From NCBI GenBank assembly GCA_031263335.1, contig JAISGB010000209.1:1-8791 (forward strand): a stretch of 8,791 bases of DNA, written 5' to 3'. Position numbers and translations under genes: made by a program. Shown here one piece after another: positions 1 to 4,386 of this stretch; position 1 is the first letter of the stretch; each line of letters begins with the position of its first letter. This stretch comes from Eubacteriales Family XIII. Incertae Sedis bacterium. GTDB lineage: Bacteria > Bacillota > Clostridia > Peptostreptococcales > Anaerovoracaceae. Under the pieces are notes generated by a model. It did no database searches, had not been told where the DNA came from, and was given only the letters and a program-made list of their open reading frames with translations.

Positions 1-429
1 CACGATGATTGGGGCGGACAATATTCCCCGTTTTTTTCTCCGGCGACCGTGCGCGAGATGATATTGCCTTATCTGAAACGCATCGTCGATTTCCTTCACG
101 CGCGCGGGATGTACCTGCATTTCCACTCCTGCGGCAAGATCGAGCTGCTGGTTCCGGCGATGATTGAGGCGGGCGTGGATGTTTGGTGCGGCCAACCCAT
201 CAACGATCGTTTGGCGGTCCTGAAGGAATACGGAGGGCGGATCAAGCTCGAGGCGGAACCGCTCGCCTTCGACAAGACGTACACCGAGGAGGAGATAAAG
301 CCCGCAGTGACGGACTTCCTTGATCTGTACGGGCCTTATATCAACGACATCATCGTATTGAATCATTCCAACAAGGAAGAAGTCTACGAACTCGTCTACG
401 CATATTCTCGCAAAAAATTGGCGACATAG
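1..429 (+). CDS. Uroporphyrinogen decarboxylase (URO-D) family protein, 3' part only
   Basis: This is the C-terminal 142 residues of a gene that begins before the window; the frame is open from base 1 and ends at TAG 427-429. Visible landmarks are the opening DDWGGQ, the segment SPATVREMILPYLKRIVDF, and LHFHSCGKI (His42 and Cys44 of the visible part), all typical of the URO-D superfamily that includes corrinoid-dependent methyltransferases such as MtaA. Family members are usually about 340-400 residues, so more than half is missing. In MtaA-type enzymes a HxC pair and a distant C-terminal Cys bind zinc. Here HSC is present, but the C-terminal position reads IVLNHSN with no Cys; the only other Cys is Cys63. 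The protein is therefore probably a cytosolic URO-D-fold enzyme or methyltransferase of unknown substrate rather than the heme-pathway HemE. The internal GTG at 49 is not the start, since homology-like sequence runs upstream of it. Confidence 0.85.
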   Translation, partial: HDDWGGQYSPFFSPATVREMILPYLKRIVDFLHARGMYLHFHSCGKIELLVPAMIEAGVDVWCGQPINDRLAVLKEYGGRIKLEAEPLAFDKTYTEEEIKPAVTDFLDLYGPYINDIIVLNHSNKEEVYELVYAYSRKKLAT

Positions 430-698
430 TTGCCGAGGCGGCTCGCCGACGTATTTACTATAGTTGATAAATGTCGGATCGGCGGGATCCATGGATCGTT
501 TTTGCCGCCGGCCGGCGTCGAGGCAACTGTGATCCCGCGTCGCCAATTGCAAATTTGCGATCCTCATGTTACCATAGATAAGAAGTTTTCCTATGGCGCG
601 GCGGGCGGATCTCCGCTTCTCCGGGCCTTGCATCCAAGGATGGGCGCGTTCGGACACGGCATACCGCCCGGAACAGAAAGTGAGAGGATAGGACAGAC
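430..698. other. Intergenic spacer before the cyclophilin gene
   Basis: This stretch holds no convincing gene; the open frame 430-702 has no homology-like features and no ribosome binding site. It contains a 12-bp perfect palindrome GATCCATGGATC at 487-498, a GC-rich segment around 504-520, and a 6-bp inverted repeat CCATAG/CTATGG at 572-577 and 591-596 with a 13-base loop. No clear intrinsic terminator follows the upstream gene: the best stem is GGCG/CGCC at 437-447, without a T-run. Confidence 0.5.
547..575 (+). promoter_or_regulatory. Weak candidate sigma-70 promoter for the cyclophilin gene
   Basis: TTGCAA (547-552) and TACCAT (570-575) are separated by 17 bases and resemble -35 and -10 boxes, each with 4 of 6 consensus matches. 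The inverted repeat CCATAG/CTATGG overlaps the -10 box and the start region, which would suit an operator. The leader would be about 115 bases. The match is modest and could be chance. Confidence 0.25.
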
Positions 699-1349
699 AT
701 GATCAAGAACAGGAAATTACGAAGAATGCTTTTTCTTTCCGCGCTGATTCCCGCGGCGTTTATCTGCGTCGCGTCGTTTTCGGGCTGTTCGTCGAAGAAC
801 GACGACGCGTCCTCGGGCGGCGATGCGGGCGATTCGGATGTTTCGTCGAGCGCCCAAGAGGGGACGGAAACCCCGAAGGTGGAGATCACCATGGAGGACG
901 GCGGGACGATCACGCTCGAGTTGGATCGCGACAATGCGCCCAAGACGGTGGAGAATTTCTTGAAACTCATAAACGACAAATTCTATGACGGGCTGACCTT
1001 CCATCGGATCATCCCGAACTTCATGATCCAAGGCGGTGATCCCGAAGGCACGGGCATGGGCGGTTCGGACGAGGAGATCGTAGGTGAATTCTCGTCAAAC
1101 GGGTTCAGCAATTCCCTCAGCCATACGCGCGGCGTCATCAGCATGGCGCGGAGCCAAAACATGGATTCGGCCAGCAGCCAGTTCTTCATCACGAACGCCG
1201 ACGCCCCAAACTTGGACGGGGATTACGCCGCCTTCGGTCGCGTGACGGACGGGATGGATGTGGTGGACAAGATATCCGCCGTCAAGACGGGCGCGAACGA
1301 CAGGCCGGTTGAGCCTGTAGTAATCAAGAGCATCCGCGTAATAGATTAA
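699..1349 (+). CDS. Cyclophilin-type peptidyl-prolyl cis-trans isomerase, lipoprotein
   Basis: A 216-residue PPIase that would help fold exported proteins at the outer face of the cytoplasmic membrane. Residues 1-29 form a signal peptide: basic start KNRKLRR, hydrophobic core, then the lipobox-like FSGC with the lipidated Cys at position 30. The Phe at -3 is slightly unusual. A Ser/Asp/Gly-rich linker (31-59) leads to the cyclophilin domain, about 61-215. Conserved active-site elements are FHRIIPNFMIQGGD (Arg103, Phe108 and Gln111 matching human CypA Arg55, Phe60, Gln63), SMARS (148-152), SSQFFI (159-164) and LDGDYAAFG (172-180). The CypA Trp121 position is Asn171, as expected for a cyclosporin-insensitive bacterial form. 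The start ATG 699 has GAGAGGA at 682-688 in front. The gene stands alone; the next gene converges on it. The family and location are clear; clients are unknown. Confidence 0.93.
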   Translation: MIKNRKLRRMLFLSALIPAAFICVASFSGCSSKNDDASSGGDAGDSDVSSSAQEGTETPKVEITMEDGGTITLELDRDNAPKTVENFLKLINDKFYDGLTFHRIIPNFMIQGGDPEGTGMGGSDEEIVGEFSSNGFSNSLSHTRGVISMARSQNMDSASSQFFITNADAPNLDGDYAAFGRVTDGMDVVDKISAVKTGANDRPVEPVVIKSIRVID

Positions 1350-1352
1350 GGT

Positions 1353-1383
1353 AACTACCGCGACCGTTGCGTAGTTTTGATTT
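1353..1383 (+). terminator. Candidate intrinsic terminator of the cyclophilin gene
   Basis: AACTAC (1353-1358) pairs perfectly with GTAGTT (1371-1376), and with one bulged base the stem extends by GC (1360-1361) to GC (1369-1370). The 3' arm runs into TTGATTT. The hairpin lies four bases past the stop codon. The T-tract is interrupted, so efficiency is uncertain, and the 3' arm is also part of the dispersed 20-bp repeat. Confidence 0.4.
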
Positions 1384-1385
1384 AA
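1366..1385 (+). repeat. Dispersed 20-bp intergenic repeat, copy A
   Basis: GTTGCGTAGTTTTGATTTAA. It is an exact match, inverted, to 8759-8778, and is followed 25 bases later by a second, diverged copy. It lies in the convergent spacer between the cyclophilin and QueG-like genes. Confidence 0.75.
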
Positions 1386-1390
1386 CTTTT

Positions 1391-1410
1391 GCTATATAGT
1401 TTTGATTTAA
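1391..1410 (+). repeat. Dispersed 20-bp intergenic repeat, copy B (diverged)
   Basis: It matches copy A at 16 of 20 positions, with TAGTTTTGATTTAA identical. Taken as 25-base units starting at 1366 and 1391, the two units agree at 19 of 25 positions. Its TTA supplies the TAA stop (1407-1409, minus strand) of the QueG-like gene, so the repeat touches coding sequence. Confidence 0.65.
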
Positions 1411-2258
1411 CGCTTGCGCGGATTCCGATGCTCGCACGGTACGGCGGTCTGGCATTTGCCGCAACCGTAATAGGGGAATTTTACGGTGGACCGCGCGGTC
1501 TTGATCTCCTTTAAAAATTGTGAACAGGGAGGATGGGATTTCCCCGTCCTCCGATCGATCGCGCGGACGGGACAGTTCTCCGCGCATTGTCCGCATCGGA
1601 TACAGGCGCCGTCCCGATCGGCGTAGGGCCTCGGATCCGCGTCCAATCTCAGGGATGTAATGACGCTGCCGAAACGTCCGGCCACGCCCTTCTCGGTGAT
1701 GACGCCCTTGGACAGGGAGAATGTACCCAAGCCGGCGGCGTAGGCGGCGTGGCGTTCGGACCAGTTGGAACTGAACGATCGCCTGCCCGCGAGCCGGGTC
1801 GCTTCCGCGGACCAAAACCGTCCGTCCAAGTTCGGGATCATCGCCGCAAATCCGTGTTCGATCAGGGCGTTCCGCAGATACAACGTCAGTTGTTTGTTGC
1901 ATTCCTGCCCCTGTATCCTGCCGTGGAGCCATTCATCGGAGGGCGTGTCGCCGCCTCGGTTGCTCGCGCGGATCCGCTCGGTATAAGGCAGAAATACGGA
2001 GATGACGGTGGCTGCGGACGTCAGCCACGCCTTCGGCGGCGGCATGGTGATGTTTGCCGCCTCGTTGTCCGCCAACGAGGACAGATACGCGTCCTCCGCG
2101 GACGCGCAACCCACCAACGGATCCTCGTAGATCCGCATACCCGCGAGATCCGGCCGTATGGCCTCATCCTGCGCGACAAAATTGTAAGCGGACGCGTCCA
2201 GAAAATCCGTCGCGATCCGCACGATATCCTCTTTGTTCGATATATGAAACGCACACAT
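1407..2258 (-). CDS. QueG-like double [4Fe-4S] cluster protein
   Basis: A 283-residue cytosolic iron-sulfur protein related to the C-terminal part of epoxyqueuosine reductase. Cluster 1 is CIRCGQCAENCP (Cys219, 222, 225, 229), a normal CX2CX2CX3CP ferredoxin motif. Cluster 2 would use Cys245, Cys266, Cys269 and Cys275; its last three are spaced CX2CX5C, where QueG has CX2CX3C. The stretch from SERHAAYAAGLGTFSLSKG (168-185) to GSVITS matches the conserved region before the clusters in QueG-like proteins. The protein is shorter than typical QueG (about 350-390 residues), so true tRNA epoxyqueuosine reduction is doubtful; an unassigned redox role is safer. The open frame extends upstream to 2591, but ATG 2258 is chosen because AGAGGAG sits six to seven bases before it and the upstream part is repeat sequence. 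It is a single gene facing left. Confidence 0.85.
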   Translation of the reverse strand: MCAFHISNKEDIVRIATDFLDASAYNFVAQDEAIRPDLAGMRIYEDPLVGCASAEDAYLSSLADNEAANITMPPPKAWLTSAATVISVFLPYTERIRASNRGGDTPSDEWLHGRIQGQECNKQLTLYLRNALIEHGFAAMIPNLDGRFWSAEATRLAGRRSFSSNWSERHAAYAAGLGTFSLSKGVITEKGVAGRFGSVITSLRLDADPRPYADRDGACIRCGQCAENCPVRAIDRRTGKSHPPCSQFLKEIKTARSTVKFPYYGCGKCQTAVPCEHRNPRKR

Positions 2259-2284
2259 AGCTGTCTCCTCTTGTTGTATTGCGG

Positions 2285-2307
2285 TTCCGCGCGCATACGC
2301 GAACCCT
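2285..2307 (-). repeat. 23-bp hairpin repeat, leader-proximal copy
   Basis: It matches 2345-2367 at 22 of 23 positions, exactly 60 bases away; the only difference is at 2293/2353. On the minus strand it reads GGGTTCGCGTATGCGCGCGG and onward to AA; TTCGCG can fold onto CGCGGAA with one bulged G. It lies in the untranslated leader of the QueG-like gene. Confidence 0.7.
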
Positions 2308-2344
2308 TGCCGCTCGACGGCTCGCTCAGGTTCTTGTCCTTTGT

Positions 2345-2367
2345 TTCCGCGCACATACGCGAACCCT
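2345..2367 (-). repeat. 23-bp hairpin repeat, leader-distal copy
   Basis: Second copy of the repeat at 2285-2307, same orientation. On the minus strand it is preceded by GGAGGG, giving an ATG (2356-2354) a ribosome-binding-site-like context. The reading frame from that ATG carries GSRMCAE and, 20 codons on, GSRMRAE, then runs on antiphase into the QueG-like gene, so it is not called as a gene. Confidence 0.65.
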
Positions 2368-2369
2368 CC

Positions 2370-2407
2370 AAAACCGCCGTGCGCAACATCCAAACACAGG
2401 CGGTTTT
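2370..2407. terminator. Terminator-like stem-loop in the divergent region
   Basis: AAAACCGCC (2370-2378) and GGCGGTTTT (2399-2407) form a perfect 9-bp stem around a 20-base loop; GTG/CAC can add an inner extension with one bulge. Reading +, it ends in TTTTTAT, an intrinsic-terminator look; reading -, it ends in TTTTGG. No + strand gene precedes it, while on the - strand it falls between the predicted promoter and the start of the QueG-like gene, where it could act as an attenuator. It might alternatively end a small + strand RNA. The fold is certain; the function is not. Confidence 0.5.
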
Positions 2408-2427
2408 TATGCACCTCTTGCATCTTT

Positions 2428-2456
2428 ATTCTACCGCAAGCAAAATGCCAAAGCAA
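2428..2456 (-). promoter_or_regulatory. Candidate promoter of the QueG-like gene
   Basis: On the minus strand, TTGCTT (2456-2451) and TAGAAT (2433-2428) are 17 bases apart; the -10 matches consensus at 5 of 6 positions and the -35 at 3 of 6. Transcription would start near 2421 and give a leader of about 160 bases containing the stem at 2370-2407 and both 23-bp repeats. Confidence 0.45.
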
Positions 2457-2495
2457 ATACGGCGAAATATCCCTCGGCGTACAATTCGGGCGCGC

Positions 2496-2524
2496 TTGAA
2501 CACGCGCGACGCGTGTGATACGAT
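2496..2524 (+). promoter_or_regulatory. Promoter with internal dyad for the ATPase-Vsr pair
   Basis: TTGAAC (2496-2501) and TACGAT (2519-2524) lie 17 bases apart. Each matches 4 of 6 consensus positions, and the -10 has the important first, second and last bases. Between and overlapping them is a perfect 7-bp dyad, ACACGCG-CGA-CGCGTGT (2500-2516), the classic place for a repressor operator. Transcription would start near 2531, leaving a short leader to the start at 2558. Confidence 0.45.
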
Positions 2525-2557
2525 ATTTGCAACCGAGTTGATAAGAAGGGTGCGGTG

Positions 2558-3805
2558 ATGCGAACAAGCAGACTTGTTGAACGAAAACCATACATGCGGA
2601 TTTTACGCGAATTGAAAGATGAGCATGTCATCAAGGTGGTTACCGGAATGCGGCGTTGCGGAAAATCAACCCTCTTTGAAATGTTTGCGGACGAATTGCG
2701 TTTAAATGTTCCAAAAGAACAAATCCAATTTTTTAATTTCGAAGATTTGGACATTTTTTCTATTGGCGACTATATGGATATTCATCGCTTTATTTCCGAA
2801 CGATTAGTGTCGGATGCAATGAACTATGTCTTTCTGGATGAAGTGCAGAGCATCATGGGATTTGAGCGCATGGTTGATAGCCTTCACATTAAGAAGAATG
2901 TTGATTTATACATCACGGGTTCCAACGCATGGTTACTTTCGGGCGAGTTGGCGACGCTTCTCACCGGACGTTATGTCGAAATCTCCATGCTCCCTTTTTC
3001 CTTTGTTGAATATTGCGAGGCATGTCCAAGTGCGCCAAATATATCAAAAGAGGAAAGTTTGGCGTACTTCCTGTATCATGGCGGTATCCCGCAGTCGCTC
3101 GAAATTTCACAACGATCGCTCGCACAAGCGACACGCTTTGTCTCAAGTGTACTGAGTACGATCATGGAAAAAGATATTTTCAAACGGCATAGTCGAACCG
3201 ATAAGCAGGCGTTCGAAAAAATCATGGACTTTGTGCTTGATTCTGTTGGTTCACCGGTATCCCCCCGCTCGATCTCGGACACGCTTCGCTCGAATGGCAA
3301 CATAGTGGACAAAGGGGCAGTAGGGCGATATTTAAGCTATATGGAAGATGCATTTTTGTTGTACAAGGTTCCGCGCTATGATGTACGAGGTAAGAACATC
3401 TTGCGGACTTTGGACAAATATTACATGGCCGATCCGGCATTCAGGAAAATTCGCTTGGGGAGAAAGATTGCGGACGACAGCGGACACCTGTTGGAGAATG
3501 CGGTTTATCTTGAACTGCGTCGCCGTAATCGTGAGGTTTATGTCGGAAAACTGCGAGAAACAGAAGTGGATTTTATTGCGGTCGACGATGAGGGATATGT
3601 CTCATATTATCAAGTTGCTTACACGACGACAGACCCTGTCACGTTACAACGCGAATTGGCGCCGCTTCAAGCCATAGGCGATTCAAATCCCAAATACCTT
3701 TTGACTGCTGACCGCGATGTAAACCCTGTCTATGACGGCATACGGAAACTCAACGTGGCAGATTGGATGTTGGGAATGAACGCCGGTCGTCGCGGAGCGG
3801 GGTGA
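2558..3805 (+). CDS. AAA-family ATPase with C-terminal DUF4143-type domain
   Basis: A 415-residue cytosolic P-loop ATPase of the AAA_14/DUF4143 type, a large accessory family whose role is mostly unknown. Walker A is GMRRCGKST (30-38, Lys36), Walker B is YVFLDEVQ (90-97, Asp94/Glu95), and GSNAWLLS (121-128) is the sensor-like segment, followed by the family's TGRYVEISMLPFSF stretch. The C-terminal part, about 200-400, carries LLENAVYLEL (Glu314), TEVDFI (Asp338) and YYQVAY (Gln352). This spacing resembles a degenerate PD-(D/E)XK fold, but a nuclease activity is only an inference. ATG 2558 is preferred over the adjacent GTG 2555 because AGAAGGG (2544-2550) is seven bases before it. The gene is clearly more AT-rich than its neighbours (14 G+C in the 60 bases 2701-2760, against 51 of 60 at 7201-7260), suggesting acquisition. 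Its TGA overlaps a GTG in the Vsr-like frame. Confidence 0.9.
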   Translation: MRTSRLVERKPYMRILRELKDEHVIKVVTGMRRCGKSTLFEMFADELRLNVPKEQIQFFNFEDLDIFSIGDYMDIHRFISERLVSDAMNYVFLDEVQSIMGFERMVDSLHIKKNVDLYITGSNAWLLSGELATLLTGRYVEISMLPFSFVEYCEACPSAPNISKEESLAYFLYHGGIPQSLEISQRSLAQATRFVSSVLSTIMEKDIFKRHSRTDKQAFEKIMDFVLDSVGSPVSPRSISDTLRSNGNIVDKGAVGRYLSYMEDAFLLYKVPRYDVRGKNILRTLDKYYMADPAFRKIRLGRKIADDSGHLLENAVYLELRRRNREVYVGKLRETEVDFIAVDDEGYVSYYQVAYTTTDPVTLQRELAPLQAIGDSNPKYLLTADRDVNPVYDGIRKLNVADWMLGMNAGRRGAG

Positions 3806-3810
3806 CGCGT

Positions 3811-4227
3811 ATGGCAACCGTCAAAACCAAGGAACAGATATCGTATAACATGAGCCGGGTCAAGAGCAAGGATTCGCGGATCGAACTGCTGTTGCGCAGG
3901 GCGCTGTGGAAGCGAGGGCTTCGGTACAGGAAGAACGTGGCCGGGATCGAGGGGAAGCCCGACATCGTCTTTCACGGCAAGAAGGTGGCCGTATTCTGCG
4001 ACAGCGAATTTTGGCACGGGTACAACTGGGAAGAACGAAAGAGCGACTTCAAATCCAACCGGGATTTTTGGATTCCCAAGATAGAGCGGAACATGGTGCG
4101 GGACGTCGAGGTGAACGGCGCGCTCGAATACGACGGTTGGACGGTGATCCGCTTCTGGGGCAAGGAGATCATGAAGGACGCGGAGCGTTGCGCCGACATC
4201 GTGGAGGCGACGCTGAAACGGCTGTGA
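3811..4227 (+). CDS. Vsr-like (very short patch repair) endonuclease, variant
   Basis: A 138-residue protein of the Vsr family, nicking enzymes that in E. coli start repair of T:G mismatches at Dcm sites. SYNMSRVKSKDS (11-22), GKPDIVF (48-54), EFWHG (66-70), KIERNMVRD (90-98) and GWTVIRFWG (109-117) align with Vsr without gaps over the core. Glu25, Asp51, His69 and the Asp of MVRD are kept. Thr63 and the catalytic His64 of E. coli Vsr are Cys63 and Asp64, and the zinc-ligand positions Cys66, His71, Cys73 and Cys117 are Glu, Tyr, Trp and Gly. Similar DSEF-type Vsr-like proteins are, from memory, common in Firmicutes and Bacteroidetes. No cytosine methyltransferase is nearby. Only five bases separate it from the ATPase stop; GTG 3802 (GGAG 3794-3797) is an alternative start overlapping that stop. 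Composition is GC-rich like the host genes, unlike the ATPase. Confidence 0.88.
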   Translation: MATVKTKEQISYNMSRVKSKDSRIELLLRRALWKRGLRYRKNVAGIEGKPDIVFHGKKVAVFCDSEFWHGYNWEERKSDFKSNRDFWIPKIERNMVRDVEVNGALEYDGWTVIRFWGKEIMKDAERCADIVEATLKRL

Positions 4228-4253
4228 CCGCACCCCGCATTCTATGATATACT
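4224..4253 (+). promoter_or_regulatory. Candidate promoter of the nicotinate phosphoribosyltransferase gene
   Basis: GTGACC (4224-4229, 4 of 6 matches) and TATACT (4248-4253, 5 of 6) are 18 bases apart. The -35 overlaps the end of the Vsr-like gene. A start near 4260 would place the whole 4279-4360 folded leader in the transcript. TATGAT at 4243-4248 is another possible -10 but has no suitably spaced -35. Confidence 0.4.
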
Positions 4254-4278
4254 ATATCTCATCCGGGCGACGATGTTC

Positions 4279-4360
4279 TTTGCTTCCATGCCGTACAGAG
4301 ATTGAGGCGGGGCGGCAAGTTTCATGACTCGTTTGTGCCGTAGGACGGCATGGAGGTAAG
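4279..4360 (+). promoter_or_regulatory. Possible RNA switch: helix sequestering the ribosome binding site
   Basis: Bases 4279-4294 pair continuously with 4345-4360: 16 pairs, 13 Watson-Crick and 3 G-U, including a perfect 10-bp block TCCATGCCGT/ACGGCATGGA. The 3' arm contains the whole GGAGG (4352-4356). Inside, CGGCA (4313-4317) can pair with TGCCG (4336-4340). A competing local hairpin, TGCCGT-AGG-ACGGCA (4336-4350), uses the same ACGGCA and would free the GGAGG. Two exclusive states around a ribosome binding site are the form of a translational riboswitch or protein-responsive leader. The pairing is read directly; the ligand and the regulation are inferred. No known riboswitch class was recognised. 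Confidence 0.55.
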
Positions 4361-4361
4361 T

Positions 4362-4385
4362 ATGACAGACAGGGCTTTGATATAG
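4362..4385 (+). CDS. Seven-codon leader ORF (MTDRALI) coupled to the next gene
   Basis: ATG 4362 follows GGAGG (4352-4356) at a five-base spacing, the best ribosome binding site in the region, and encodes MTDRALI before TAG 4383-4385. The main gene's ATG is at 4387, one base after this stop, and has only weak purine sequence of its own, so ribosomes finishing the mini-ORF could restart there. It may be a translational coupler. Alternatively it could be the relic of an earlier start lost by a frameshift. Confidence 0.45.
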   Translation: MTDRALI

Positions 4386-4386
4386 A

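Noticed and set aside
430..702. 90-codon open frame in the spacer before the cyclophilin gene
   Set aside because: No ribosome binding site, start at a TTG directly after the preceding stop, no family resemblance, and overlap with the cyclophilin start.
1366..1415. Two 25-base units as a possible CRISPR array
   Set aside because: The units abut without spacers and only two are present; no cas genes are in the window.
1533..2558. 341-codon open frame on the + strand opposite the QueG-like gene
   Set aside because: It is antisense to the cysteine-cluster gene; the translation is Arg/Pro-rich without domains.
2259..2591. N-terminal extension of the QueG-like frame to 2591
   Set aside because: The extension is repeat and promoter sequence, and ATG 2258 has its own strong ribosome binding site.
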